From Streptacidiphilus sp041262165 (GTDB lineage: Bacteria; Actinomycetota; Actinomycetes; Streptomycetales; Streptomycetaceae): a DNA stretch of 64,000 bases. The notes under the pieces are model-generated. The model was given only the letters and a program-made list of their open reading frames with translations. It was not told the DNA's origin and ran no database searches. Location of the stretch: the NCBI RefSeq assembly GCF_041262165.1, contig NZ_JBGCBY010000035.1, positions 24,247-88,246 of the forward strand. Direction: 5' to 3'. A program made the position numbers and the translations under genes. This document shows, piece by piece, positions 43,374-54,117 of the stretch. Numbering within the stretch: the stretch's first letter is position 1; every line of letters starts with the position of its first letter.

Positions 43374-44921
43374 TCAGCCCTTCGAGAACATGCGCAGCAT
43401 GCGTCGGGTGACGGCGAATCCGCCGAAGATGTTGATGCTCGCCAGCAGGATCGCCGCGAACGACAGCACGGTCACGGCGGTGTGCGCGTGCCCGATCTGC
43501 AGCAGGGCGCCGACGACGACGATCCCGGAGATCGCGTTCGTGACCGACATCAGCGGCGTGTGCAGCGAGTGGTGGACGTGGCCGATGACGTAGTAGCCGA
43601 TCACGATCGCGAGGACGAACACGGTGAAGTTGCCGATGAGCTGGGTCGGCGCGAAAGCGGTCACCAGGAAGAAGGCCGCCGAGGCGGTGCCCACGAGCGC
43701 GTACCTGCGGCTGGGTCGCGCGGACGGCTTCTCCGCGACCGCGGTCGGTGCGGCGGGCGCGGCGGCGGGTGCGGTGACGGGTGGCGCCGCGGACACCTGG
43801 ACGGGGGGTGGTGGCCAGGTCTTCTCGCCGTTGTGCACCACGGTCATCGAGCGCTGCACCACGTCGTCGAGGTCGAGGACGAGCTGTCCGTCCTTGCCCG
43901 GCGCCAGCAGCTTCATGAGGTTGACCAGGTTGGTTCCGTAGAGCTGGGACGCCTGGGTGGGCAGCCGCCCGGACAGGTCGGTGTAGCCGATGATCGTCAC
44001 GCCGTTGTCGGTGACGACCACCTCGCCGGCGACCGAGCCTTCCACGTTGCCGCCCTGCGCCGCGGCCATGTCGACGATGACGCTGCCCGACCGCATGGTC
44101 GCCACGTTCTCCGCGGAGATCAGCCTGGGTGCGGGCCGGCCGGGGATGAGCGCGGTGGTGATGATGATGTCCACGTCGGCGGCCTGCTCGGCGTAGATCT
44201 CGGCGGCTCGGCGGTCGTAGTCGGCGGAGGTCGCCCGGGCATAGCCGTCCGTGCTCGCCTCCTGCCCGACCTCGACCGCGAGGAACTCGCCGCCCAGCGA
44301 GCGCACCTGGTCGGCGACCTCAGGACGCGGGTCCGTGGCCCGCACGATCGCACCCAGGCTGTTGGCCGCGCCGATCGCCGCGAGCCCGGCCACCCCCGCG
44401 CCGGCCACCAGCACCTTGGCCGGCGGCACCTTGCCCGCAGCCGTCACCTGCCCGGTGAAGAATCTGCCGAAGGCGTGCGCCGCCTCGACCACCGCCCGGT
44501 AACCGGCGATGTTGGCCATCGAGCTCAACACGTCCAGCGACTGTGCCCGGGAGATGCGTGGCACCGCGTCCATCGCCAGCACTGTGATCGGCCGCCGCGC
44601 CAGCGCGTCGACCAGCTCGGGGTTCAACGCCGGACCGATCAGGCCGATCAGCGTCGCACCGTCGCGCAGCTCGTCGATCTCGGCCGTCGACGGAGGATTG
44701 ACCTTGAGGACGACGTCGCACTGCCAGCTGTCGTCGTGGCCGCCGATGCCCGCCCCGGCCTCGGCATAGGCCCGGTCGGCGAAGCTCGACCTCAGGCCGG
44801 CTCCGGATTCGACCACGACCTCAAAACCGAGGCCCACCAGCTGACCCACGGTTGTCGGGGTCGCCGCCACCCGGGTCTCGCCCGCTGTCGACTCCGCGAC
44901 CACACCGACTCGCTGAACCAT
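43374..44921 (-). CDS. pntA: NAD(P) transhydrogenase alpha subunit (PntA, fused alpha1-alpha2)
   Basis: NAD(H)-binding dI domain (residues 1-375; 'KVLVAGAGVAGLAAIGAANS', 'AQGGNVEGSVAGEVV') fused through a Pro/Ala linker (about 385-415) to a dII membrane segment with three to four helices. The single 515-residue chain equals PntAA plus PntAB of some other bacteria. ATG at 44921 (MVQRVGVVAES) is chosen by homology of the N-terminus. First gene of pntAB; divergent from the histidine phosphatase. Confidence 0.95.
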   Translation of the reverse strand: MVQRVGVVAESTAGETRVAATPTTVGQLVGLGFEVVVESGAGLRSSFADRAYAEAGAGIGGHDDSWQCDVVLKVNPPSTAEIDELRDGATLIGLIGPALNPELVDALARRPITVLAMDAVPRISRAQSLDVLSSMANIAGYRAVVEAAHAFGRFFTGQVTAAGKVPPAKVLVAGAGVAGLAAIGAANSLGAIVRATDPRPEVADQVRSLGGEFLAVEVGQEASTDGYARATSADYDRRAAEIYAEQAADVDIIITTALIPGRPAPRLISAENVATMRSGSVIVDMAAAQGGNVEGSVAGEVVVTDNGVTIIGYTDLSGRLPTQASQLYGTNLVNLMKLLAPGKDGQLVLDLDDVVQRSMTVVHNGEKTWPPPPVQVSAAPPVTAPAAAPAAPTAVAEKPSARPSRRYALVGTASAAFFLVTAFAPTQLIGNFTVFVLAIVIGYYVIGHVHHSLHTPLMSVTNAISGIVVVGALLQIGHAHTAVTVLSFAAILLASINIFGGFAVTRRMLRMFSKG

Positions 44922-45147
44922 CGTCGAGACCTCACTTCTGTCGATCGCCGTTCTCCGGAGGAGTTGAGCTCGCCTGAAGGTCATACCCGAACTGCGGCGA
45001 TCGGCGCGCCCTCTTCCGAAATGAGATGATCTCTCCCTTCAGCCCGGACCCCCGGTCCCAGTCACTCCCGGCAGCGGTCTAACGTCGGGATGTTCGTCGA
45101 CCACTGCAAAAGCCGCCGCCGCGGCCCCATCGGAATGGGCTGATGCC

Positions 45148-45789
45148 ATGCCCGTCGTCTATCTGCTCCGCCACGGCCAGGCTTCCGCCGACGCCGTCGA
45201 CTACGACGCGCTCAGCAGTACCGGACGCGAGCAGTCGCGCCTCCTCGGCGTCGAACTGCTCGCCAGGCAGGTCAAAGTCGCGGCTGTCCGGTCCGGAACG
45301 CTGAACCGGCAGCGGGACACCGCCGCAGAGGCCGTCGCCGCGGCGGGCATCGACCTGGCGCCGGTCCAGGATCCACGCTGGAACGAGTACGACCACATGG
45401 AACTCCTCCAGGGTCACCCACTCTCCCGGGACGCTTCCGTGCAGCAGATCCTGGACGCCGCCCTGCACCGGTGGACCGCCGACGCGGACGCCACCGGGGC
45501 CTGGACGGCCTTCCGTGACGGAGCCCTGGCCGCGCTCCGGGAGACCGCCGACGGGCTCGGCGCCGGCGAGGCGGCGCTGGTGTTCACCTCGGCCGGGATC
45601 ATCGCCGCGATCTGCGCGAGTCTGATCGACCCGGAGGGCGCCGGATTCGTCGCCCTCAACCGCATGGTGGTGAACGCCTCGATCACCAAGCTGGTGCACG
45701 GGCGCGGCGGTACGCGGCTGCTGACCTTCAACGACCACGCGCACTTCGAGTCCGGCGACGACCGGAGGGCACTGCTCACCTACCGGTGA
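45148..45789 (+). CDS. Histidine phosphatase (phosphoglycerate mutase-like) family protein
   Basis: Branch-2-like phosphohydrolase of 213 residues. The phosphorylated His9 lies in 'YLLRHGQAS'. The region that usually carries the second catalytic His (VSHGG) reads 'VFTSAGIIAAI', a variant in which Ser replaces His, so activity or mechanism may differ. Substrate unknown. Monocistronic between pntA and recQ. Confidence 0.85.
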   Translation: MPVVYLLRHGQASADAVDYDALSSTGREQSRLLGVELLARQVKVAAVRSGTLNRQRDTAAEAVAAAGIDLAPVQDPRWNEYDHMELLQGHPLSRDASVQQILDAALHRWTADADATGAWTAFRDGALAALRETADGLGAGEAALVFTSAGIIAAICASLIDPEGAGFVALNRMVVNASITKLVHGRGGTRLLTFNDHAHFESGDDRRALLTYR

Positions 45790-45808
45790 GGGTACCCAGC
45801 GCTCAGGG

Positions 45809-47707
<1,899 letters not shown>

Positions 47708-47736
47708 CCGCCGATTCTACGAGCCCCGCGTCGGCT

Positions 47737-48603
47737 CTATTGCGCGTTCTCGTGCAGTGCGGACGTGATGCTGTCAGCCAGGGGGGTCGTGGGGCGGCCG
47801 ATGAGCCGGGACAGGTCCCCAGGGGTGTGGGCCAGGTCACCCCGGCCGATGCCGGCGTCCACGTCCACCAGGACCTCGGCGAGGGGCGCCGGCAGGCCTG
47901 CGCCGAGCAGGACCTGCAGGTGGTCGCCAGGAGCCAGGTCCTGGTAGACGACCGGCTTGCCGGCCTGCGCGCTCACCGCAGCGGCGAACTCCGAGAAGCT
48001 CCAGGCGGTGTCGCCGCTCAGCTCGTACACCGTGTTCGCGTGGCCTTCGCCGGCCAGCACCGCGGCTGCCGCCTCGGCGAAGTCCTGACGGGTGGCCGAG
48101 GCGACCCTGCCGTCGCCGCTGCTGCCCACCACAGCGCCGTGCTCCAGGAAGGTGCCCAACTGTGCGGTGTAGTTCTCGGTGTACCAGCCGTGGCGCAGCA
48201 GTACGAAGGGGATGCCCGAGGCGCGGACGGCAGCCTCGGTGGCCTTGTGGTCGTCGGCGAGGGCGAAGGTCGCGTCGTCGCCACCGAGCACGCTCGTGTA
48301 GGCGAGCAGGCTGACCCCGGCCTCCTTGGCGGCGTCGATCACGGCCTGGTGCTGCCCGACCCGTTCGCCCATGTCCGTACCGGAGATCAGCAGAACCTTG
48401 TCCACGCCGGCCAGAGCGGCACCGAGGGTCTCGGGCTTGGCGTAGTCCGCCTGGCGCACCTGTACGCCCAGCGCGGCGAGGTCGGCGGCCTTCTCCGGGC
48501 TGCGCACGGCTACCGCGATCTGCTCGGCGGGGACCTTCTTCAGCAGGCTCTCGACGACGAGGCGGCCGAGCTGCCCGGTGGCAGCGGTGACGAGGATGGT
48601 CAC
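47737..48603 (-). CDS. NAD(P)-binding quinone oxidoreductase, QorB/NmrA-like
   Basis: Atypical SDR-fold reductase of 288 residues. 'ILVTAATGQLGRLVVESLL' is the nucleotide-binding loop and 'LLAYTSVLGGDDATFALADD' with 'LLRHGWYTENY' matches the QorB/YtfG group. Members reduce quinones and are usually controlled by a divergent HxlR-type factor, as here. GTG at 48603 is preferred; TTG at 48615 is possible. Confidence 0.88.
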   Translation of the reverse strand: MTILVTAATGQLGRLVVESLLKKVPAEQIAVAVRSPEKAADLAALGVQVRQADYAKPETLGAALAGVDKVLLISGTDMGERVGQHQAVIDAAKEAGVSLLAYTSVLGGDDATFALADDHKATEAAVRASGIPFVLLRHGWYTENYTAQLGTFLEHGAVVGSSGDGRVASATRQDFAEAAAAVLAGEGHANTVYELSGDTAWSFSEFAAAVSAQAGKPVVYQDLAPGDHLQVLLGAGLPAPLAEVLVDVDAGIGRGDLAHTPGDLSRLIGRPTTPLADSITSALHENAQ

Positions 48604-48701
48604 GGTGACGTCCAATCAGTACAGATGCGGAGATACTGCGGCGCGTGTGCCCATCACGGACACGCCTCGCCCAGACTAGGAAGAGCGCTGTGGAATCGGA
48701 A

Positions 48702-48724
48702 GTACCAACTTTCGAGTAAGCTAC
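48702..48724. promoter_or_regulatory. Candidate HxlR operator between qorB-like and hxlR genes
   Basis: An imperfect palindrome reading GTA-n4-ACT-n3-AGT-n4-TAC lies five bases before the hxlR start codon, in the 125-base gap between the divergent genes. Such GTAC-type sites are typical for HxlR/QorR regulators. It overlaps the expected ribosome-binding region of hxlR. Confidence 0.55.
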
Positions 48725-48728
48725 TGCC

Positions 48729-49124
48729 ATGGCAGTGAGCAAACAGGTCAAGCCCCTGTTCGAGGGCGCCGCGTTCGACGTGTACGACCGCATGTGCCCG
48801 GCCCGGCTCGTGCTGGAGCATGTCACCAGCCGCTGGGGCGTGCTCGCGCTGGCGGCACTGCGCGAACGCACCTACCGGTTCAGCGAGCTCCGGCGCCGGA
48901 TGGACGGTGTGAGCGAAAAGATGCTCGCGCAGACCCTGCAGACCCTGGAGCGCGACGGCTTGGTGCTGCGCCGGGCGTATCCGGAGGTCCCGCCACGCGT
49001 GGAGTACAGCCTCACCGAGCACGGCCGGGAAGCCGCCGAGCTGGTCACCGGGCTGGTGTCCTGGGTCCAGCTGCGGATGCCCGAGATCCTCCAGGCCCAC
49101 GAGCTCCGCGACGGCGCGGCGTAG
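48729..49124 (+). CDS. HxlR-family transcriptional regulator
   Basis: Winged-helix regulator of 131 residues. Cys23 in 'YDRMCPARLVLEHVTSRWGV' is the conserved N-terminal cysteine used by redox-sensing members (YodB, QorR), and 'RFSELRRRMDGVSEKMLAQT' is the recognition helix region. It faces the QorB-like reductase and should repress it in response to quinones or electrophiles. Confidence 0.9.
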   Translation: MAVSKQVKPLFEGAAFDVYDRMCPARLVLEHVTSRWGVLALAALRERTYRFSELRRRMDGVSEKMLAQTLQTLERDGLVLRRAYPEVPPRVEYSLTEHGREAAELVTGLVSWVQLRMPEILQAHELRDGAA

Positions 49125-49171
49125 GGACCGGCCGGTCACGGGCGGTCGGCCGACGACCTTGGGCGAACCGT

Positions 49172-49750
49172 CTATCGCCTGTCGGTGTCGGCGCCGGCGC
49201 GGTAGCGGAGCAGGACGACCCCGTTGCCGAAGGTCCGGGTCTCGGCGAGCCGGAGATCCCGCTTGGTGTCCGACGGCTGGAACAGCGGTTTGCCCCGTCC
49301 GATGAGGACCGGATGGATGTAGATGCGGTACTCGTCGATCAGGTCGTGCTCCCTGAAGGCCGCGGCGAGGTCGGCGCCGCCGAGGGCCAGGTCTCCGCCG
49401 GGCTGCGCCTTGAGCGCCATGATCTCCTCGACGACGACGTCAGGCATGACCGTGGTGTTCCAGTCCGCCCGCTCCAGGGTCCTGGAGAACACGATCTTGG
49501 GCGTGTCCCGCCAGATCGCGGCAAACTCCGCCACAGGGCCGGTAATTGACGGGTCGGCGTCGGCGGTGGGCCAGAACCCGGCCATGAGTTGATGGGTGAC
49601 TCGTCCGCTCAGGAAGGCCCCCATCGTCCTGAGCTGCGCGTTGAAGTGGCTGTGCAGTTCGTCGTCGACCAGGTGCCAGTCGATCTGACGTTCGGGGCCC
49701 TCGATGAAGCCGTCGAGGGACACCGACATCATCAAGATGATCTTTCTCAT
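49172..49750 (-). CDS. Dihydrofolate-reductase-fold (RibD C-terminal) family protein
   Basis: A 192-residue reductase-like protein: 'MRKIILMMSVSLDGFIEGPE' at the N-terminus, 'GRVTHQLMAGFWP', 'GGDLALGGADLAAAF' and 'YRIYIHPVLIGRGKPLF' are family hallmarks (YyaP/YwjB type). GAGGAG precedes the ATG. Physiological role unknown; it is not expected to be the cell's main DHFR. Confidence 0.88.
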   Translation of the reverse strand: MRKIILMMSVSLDGFIEGPERQIDWHLVDDELHSHFNAQLRTMGAFLSGRVTHQLMAGFWPTADADPSITGPVAEFAAIWRDTPKIVFSRTLERADWNTTVMPDVVVEEIMALKAQPGGDLALGGADLAAAFREHDLIDEYRIYIHPVLIGRGKPLFQPSDTKRDLRLAETRTFGNGVVLLRYRAGADTDRR

Positions 49751-50149
49751 CGAGCTCCTCGCCGAAGTCGTCCGGGGGTCGGGGTCGCACCGACCAGGAT
49801 CCGGCATCCGCGCGCCGTGGGCGAGCGCGCAGTCGCCGAACTCGAGGAGGGAAGTCGGAGGGGCCTTGTGGGGTGGCGAACCTGCCGCTATCTTCGTGCC
49901 ACCAGACACCACTCTCCGGGGTGACTTGCCTAGGCCCGTGTCATGGCCATGGCGGCTCCCCTTCCCCCACACCGACCTGCTCTGATCGGCAAAACCCGAA
50001 GCGCCGTCACTTCAGTTGGCTGCCATCGGGCCGAGCAGGCGACAGCAGCACGTGCGCGAGTTCTCCCTACCCAGGGCGGCACGAGAGATCCGGACGCCCC
50101 ACGAAGGCAGGTCCGAGAGCCGTCCCCCACTCCCCAGGAGGGCCGTTCG
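49751..50149. promoter_or_regulatory. Intergenic leader upstream of the secreted zinc protease
   Basis: About 400 bases with no gene. The plus-strand stretch 49976-50039 can fold as a closed structure: an outer stem CCTGCTC/GAGCAGG, an inner stem CCCGA/TCGGG and a further GCC/GGC stem, with an unpaired TGATCGGCAAAA bulge. It could be a structured 5' leader; it does not match a riboswitch class I can name. No promoter hexamers stand out. Confidence 0.45.
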
Positions 50150-52036
50150 TTGCACACCTCACTCCCCACCGCGCCCCGGCGTGGACTCAGAAGGGCCGCG
50201 GCCGCGGCCCTTTCCGTCGCCACGCTCATGGCCGGGGCCTTCGCCTTCGCCGCACCGCAGGCGACGGCCGCTCAGCATTCGCAGAGCAGCCCCGTCGCGA
50301 ACCCCTACAGCCCCGCGAACCAGCACGCCTACCGGCACGGCGTGGTGCCGACGCTCCAGGGCGACGCGAAGATGAAGTCGTGGGCGGCCGCCCAGCGGAC
50401 GCCCAACGTCGCGACCGGACCGGAGACGCTGTCCTACGGCGGCGCCATCGACGGCATCGGCGTCCAGAGCGGCCACTCCAAGGTCTACCTGGTCTTCTAT
50501 GGCAACCAGTGGGGTTCGCAGAGCACCGACGGCAACGGGAACGCGCAGTTCTCGGGCGACCCGGACGGCGCCGCCGGCGTCGCGCAGCAGATGTTCAAGG
50601 GCATCGGCACCGGCAACGAACTGTGGTCCGCCGACCTGACCCAGTGGTGCGACGGCCCGAACGTCTCCACCGGCGCGACCAGCTGCCCCTCGAACGCCAA
50701 CTTCATTCCGTACCAGAGCGGCGGCGTGCTCGCCGGCGTGTGGTACGACAACGCGGCTGCGTCCCCCGGCACCGCGAGCGGGCACCAGCTCGGCCAGGAG
50801 GCCGTCAACGCCGCAGGCCACTTCGGCAACACCACGGCCGCGGCCAACCGCGACGCCTACTACGTGATCCTGTCGCCGACCGGCACCAACCCGGACAGCT
50901 ACCAGGGCCAGTACTGCGCCTGGCACGACTACAACGGTGACAGCACGCTGACCGGCGGCGCGGTGAGCTCGCCCTACGGCGACGTCGCGTTCAGCAACCA
51001 GCCGTACAACATGGACTCGGGCGCGGGCTGCGGCGTGGGCTTCATCAACTCGCCCGGAACCCTCGACGGCTGGACCATGACGCTCGGCCACGAGTGGCAC
51101 GAGATGATGTCCGACCAGAACCCGGCCGGCGGCTGGACCAACCACGTCTCCGGCAGCTCCTTCAACGGCCAGGAGAACTCCGACGAGTGCGCCTGGCTGT
51201 CGCCCGGTACCGCCGGCGGAGCGGCCAACGTCACCATGGGCACCGGCACCTTCGCCGAGCAGGCCAGCTGGTCCAACGACACCAACGCCTGCGCCATCAC
51301 GCACCCCATCGTCGGCGGCAGCACCGGTAACACGGTCACCGTCACCAACCCGGGCAGCCAGAGCAGCACCGTCAACACCGCGGTCTCGCTGCAGATCCAC
51401 GCGAGCGACTCGGGCAGCTCCACGCTGACCTACTCGGCCACCGGCCTCCCGGCGGGCCTGTCCATCAACTCCTCCACCGGCCTGATCACCGGCACGGTCA
51501 CGACCACTGGCACCTCCTCGGTGACGGTGACCGCCAAGGACACCACCAGCGCCTCCGGCAGCGCATCCTTCAGCTGGACCGTGTCCACCTCCGGCGGTGG
51601 TGGCGGCGTCACCAACGGCGGCTTCGAGACCGGTAGCTTCTCCGGCTGGACGACCAGCGGCATCGCCGCCGTCACCGCGGCCGCCAAGCACAGCGGCAGC
51701 TACGGCGCGATGCTCGGCTCGACCAGCCCGAGCAACACCTCCTCGGCGGTGCAGACCTTCACCGCACCGAGCGGCAGCAGCCACCTGTCCTTCGCCTACA
51801 ACGTGACCTGCCCGGACACCGTCACCTACGACTGGGCCACCGCCACGCTGAAGGACAACACCACCGGCACCACCGCCACGGTCCTGGCCAAGACCTGCGT
51901 CTCCTCCTCCGGCTGGATCACCAAGACCGCCACCATCACCGCAGGCCACTCCTACACCCTCACCCTGACCAACAAGGACGACAACTACCCCGGCGACCCG
52001 ACGTACACCTACTACGACGACGTCACCGTCTCCTGA
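50150..52036 (+). CDS. Secreted putative zinc protease with Ig-like and C-terminal beta-sandwich domains
   Basis: Exported protein of 628 residues. Signal peptide: 'RRGLRRAAAAALSVATLMAGAFAFAAPQATAA' (split: Arg-rich then hydrophobic). The catalytic region (about 60-400) contains 'LGHEWHEMMSD', an H-E-x-x-E-type zincin motif, followed by 'GQENSDECAW', where an acidic third ligand is expected. A putative Ig domain (He_PIG-like; 'ATGLPAGLSINSSTGLITG') and a C-terminal beta-sandwich starting 'GGFETGSFSGWTTSG', probably carbohydrate- or substrate-binding, follow. TTG at 50150 is the start: AGGAGGG lies seven to eight bases upstream. A terminator follows. Confidence 0.82.
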   Translation: MHTSLPTAPRRGLRRAAAAALSVATLMAGAFAFAAPQATAAQHSQSSPVANPYSPANQHAYRHGVVPTLQGDAKMKSWAAAQRTPNVATGPETLSYGGAIDGIGVQSGHSKVYLVFYGNQWGSQSTDGNGNAQFSGDPDGAAGVAQQMFKGIGTGNELWSADLTQWCDGPNVSTGATSCPSNANFIPYQSGGVLAGVWYDNAAASPGTASGHQLGQEAVNAAGHFGNTTAAANRDAYYVILSPTGTNPDSYQGQYCAWHDYNGDSTLTGGAVSSPYGDVAFSNQPYNMDSGAGCGVGFINSPGTLDGWTMTLGHEWHEMMSDQNPAGGWTNHVSGSSFNGQENSDECAWLSPGTAGGAANVTMGTGTFAEQASWSNDTNACAITHPIVGGSTGNTVTVTNPGSQSSTVNTAVSLQIHASDSGSSTLTYSATGLPAGLSINSSTGLITGTVTTTGTSSVTVTAKDTTSASGSASFSWTVSTSGGGGGVTNGGFETGSFSGWTTSGIAAVTAAAKHSGSYGAMLGSTSPSNTSSAVQTFTAPSGSSHLSFAYNVTCPDTVTYDWATATLKDNTTGTTATVLAKTCVSSSGWITKTATITAGHSYTLTLTNKDDNYPGDPTYTYYDDVTVS

Positions 52037-52058
52037 CGCCTGCACGGCAGCAGTAGAC

Positions 52059-52103
52059 CAGCGCGCCCGCTTCCCCGAACTCCACGGGGGAGGGGGCGCG
52101 CTG
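52059..52103. terminator. Hairpin terminator between zinc protease and small membrane protein
   Basis: CAGCGCGCCC...CTTCCCC pairs with GGGGGAG...GGGCGCGCTG (52059-52077 with 52085-52103, one or two bulges). It sits between convergent genes and may act both ways. Confidence 0.72.
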
Positions 52104-52109
52104 CACGTC

Positions 52110-52637
52110 TCAGTAGTGCCAGTGGTAGCGGCCGGACACGATCCCGCATGTGATGACGTTGCCGTGCGCGTCGACGGTAGACAGCCCCGCGTCGGCCTCG
52201 GGGCAGAACTCGCCCGCGCGGTAGTAGTTGCCGCTCGGGGAGAGGATCACCGCGGGCTTCGTCTCCGCTGCGGGCGTGGTGGCCCTCGGGGCGCTGGTCG
52301 GAGGAGCCGCCGCTTTGGTGGGTGCCTTTGCGGCAGCACTCGTCGGGGCCGCGGTAGGGGCGGCGACGGTAGTGGGGATGGTGCTGGGTGCCGCGCTCGG
52401 GATGGTAGGTGGTGCGCTGCTGGGTGCGGCTGTGGTCGAGCTGCTACTCGCCGAGGCTACGGGAGCGGTCGCTGCCGTGTTGGTCCCCTTCTGCGGTCCG
52501 AGGATCGCGCCGAGCACGCCCAAGAACACGATCACGAAGACGAACACGCCGGCGCAGCCTGTGCAGCCCTTCATGCGGTTCGACATGCCTCGGGGCGCGG
52601 GCGGCTGCATGGGCTGGCCCCAAGGGGGTGTGGTCAC
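52110..52637 (-). CDS. Membrane-anchored protein with Ala/Pro/Thr linker and small C-terminal domain
   Basis: A 175-residue protein: cytoplasmic N-terminus with 'CTGCAG', one helix ('VFVFVIVFLGVLGAILG'), an 80-residue Ala/Pro/Ser/Thr linker, and a C-terminal module 'YYRAGEFCPEADAGLSTVDA' ending 'GNVITCGIVSGRYHW' with two Cys. Small actinobacterial surface proteins share this module; function unknown. GTG at 52637 is chosen because GGGAG is eight bases upstream; a TTG at 52655 is in frame but lacks that. Confidence 0.75.
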   Translation of the reverse strand: MTTPPWGQPMQPPAPRGMSNRMKGCTGCAGVFVFVIVFLGVLGAILGPQKGTNTAATAPVASASSSSTTAAPSSAPPTIPSAAPSTIPTTVAAPTAAPTSAAAKAPTKAAAPPTSAPRATTPAAETKPAVILSPSGNYYRAGEFCPEADAGLSTVDAHGNVITCGIVSGRYHWHY

Positions 52638-52881
52638 GAGGTGGCTCCCTGGCAACGAGAGTGGGTGGGGCCGCCAGGTTTCCAGACTTGTGAAGCTGAT
52701 GTGACGATGTGATGATGCTGTGACTGATCGTCACTTCTCAGTATCACTGGGCTATCGAGGCGCCGGATCGTGCAACGGTCCTGTCGGCGGCCGGCGGCGT
52801 TGTGTAGCCCAGCAGGGGCGTCCTCGTTCGGCTTCCGAGTGTCGTGGGCGCCTCCGGCGGATCCGTCGATACGGTCCGAGC

Positions 52882-53121
52882 ATGGTCGACGCAGACGAAC
52901 TGCTGGTGCGCATGCGCAGGGCCCGCGACTGGGCGAACAGCGAGGCGGAGAGGAACATCAGCGACAGCGTCAAGCTGGCGGCGTCCGCACGCGAGAACCC
53001 GGACGCCGACCAGGCGGCCCTCGTGGTGGCGCGGACCTCGGCCGCGGTCCAGGCGGCGAGCTTCGCCGTGGTCCGGGACGTGCTGGACGAGATCCTGAAT
53101 CCGGGAAAGCACTCGGGCTAG
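52882..53121 (+). CDS. Small helical protein, unknown function
   Basis: A 79-residue, wholly helical-looking soluble protein ('LLVRMRRARDWANSEAERNI', 'AASFAVVRDVLDEIL'). No domain recognised. The ribosome site is weak. Convergent with the methyltransferase, six bases between stops. Confidence 0.6.
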   Translation: MVDADELLVRMRRARDWANSEAERNISDSVKLAASARENPDADQAALVVARTSAAVQAASFAVVRDVLDEILNPGKHSG

Positions 53122-53127
53122 TGCGGG

Positions 53128-53937
53128 CTAGAGTTCGGGAGCGGCTCGGCCGATCGTGGTGTGCGTGAGCCAGCCGTTGATGACGAAGTCCGGATTCGTC
53201 AGGAGCGGCCGCACGCCCTCCAGGTCGCTCTTCGTGAGCCCGGCGGCGAGCAGGCCGGGGGCGAGGTGGTAGCTGTTGCAGTGGTGCAGCATGGCCCCGG
53301 CGGTGCCACCGGGCCAGGACCTGGCGTCGGTGTGCGTGACCAGTTCGGTGAGCCCGGCGCTGTGCATGGTCGCCAGGACGCGCGTGGCCCAGCCGAAGTC
53401 GGCGCCGTTGCCTGCCACATGTCGCAGGAGCGCGGTGGCGTGGCGGGTGAACAGGGCCGTCTGGTCCGGGCCGGGAGACTGGAGCACCAGCCCGTCGACG
53501 GCGCACTGCCACTCGGTCAGGACGAGCCTTCCGCCGGGCCGCAGCGCGCGGACCAGTTTCTGTAGAACGCCGACTCGTTCCGGAAGGTGCATCAGCACCA
53601 GCCGGGCGTGGATCAGATCGAAGGAGGCGTCTGGCAGCGGGTCGGTCCGAACGTCGTGACGCAGAACGGTGGCTGTGCTCCTGAGGTGGTCCAGGTGGCG
53701 CGGATCGAGGTCGGTGGCGGTGACGTGGCCGTCCGGCCCGACGGCCTGCGCCAGCCAGGCGGAGACGCTCCCGGCCCCCGCACCGATGTCCAGGCACCGC
53801 GCGCCCGCGAGCTCTCCGGCCTGCCGCAGATGCCGCCGGGTCGTCCCGTCGAGGATCTCGGACAGGTAGCTCATCTGGGTGGCGGCATGCTCGGAGCCGG
53901 TGTCGAAGCTGTAGTGCGGCGTGTCGGTGGTCGTCAT
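53128..53937 (-). CDS. SAM-dependent methyltransferase
   Basis: Class I methyltransferase of 269 residues. 'RCLDIGAGAGSVSAWLAQAV' is motif I, 'VTATDLDPRHLDHLR' motif II and 'LRPGGRLVLTEWQ' motif III. The C-terminal half is helical with 'WPGGTAGAMLHHCNSYHLAP', as in UbiE/COQ5-like small-molecule methyltransferases. Substrate unknown. It lies upstream of, and co-directional with, the RsbU-type phosphatase, 180 bases apart, with three CCCCGCAGCGG-type 11-base repeats (54072-54104) in the gap. Confidence 0.87.
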   Translation of the reverse strand: MTTTDTPHYSFDTGSEHAATQMSYLSEILDGTTRRHLRQAGELAGARCLDIGAGAGSVSAWLAQAVGPDGHVTATDLDPRHLDHLRSTATVLRHDVRTDPLPDASFDLIHARLVLMHLPERVGVLQKLVRALRPGGRLVLTEWQCAVDGLVLQSPGPDQTALFTRHATALLRHVAGNGADFGWATRVLATMHSAGLTELVTHTDARSWPGGTAGAMLHHCNSYHLAPGLLAAGLTKSDLEGVRPLLTNPDFVINGWLTHTTIGRAAPEL

Positions 53938-54117
53938 CGCAGTCTCAGTCTCCTGTCACGCTGTCCGGATCCCTCGGGCCCTGACGGTGTGAAGGCCGGC
54001 CCCTGATGATGGTCGTCGAATCCGGCGTCGGCTGCTATCCGTTCGGCGAGCCGCGCGAGTTCGCGCAGAAGCCCCGCAGCGGCCCCGCAGCGGCGCCGCA
54101 GCGGTGTCGGTCGCCGG

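Noticed and set aside
43104..45029. Long open plus-strand frame opposite pntA and pntB
   Set aside because: The minus strand encodes both transhydrogenase subunits with invariant motifs; the opposite frame is low-complexity His/Gly/Arg-rich.
49976..50039. c-di-GMP-I riboswitch, suggested by GGCAAA followed by a stem
   Set aside because: The second conserved block (GACGCAAAGCC) and the receptor-tetraloop arrangement are missing, so the class assignment fails.
50159..52045. Open frame of over 600 codons antisense to the secreted zinc protease
   Set aside because: Almost entirely Gly/Ala/Val/Arg with no recognisable domain; the plus strand has a signal peptide, strong ribosome site and ordered domains.
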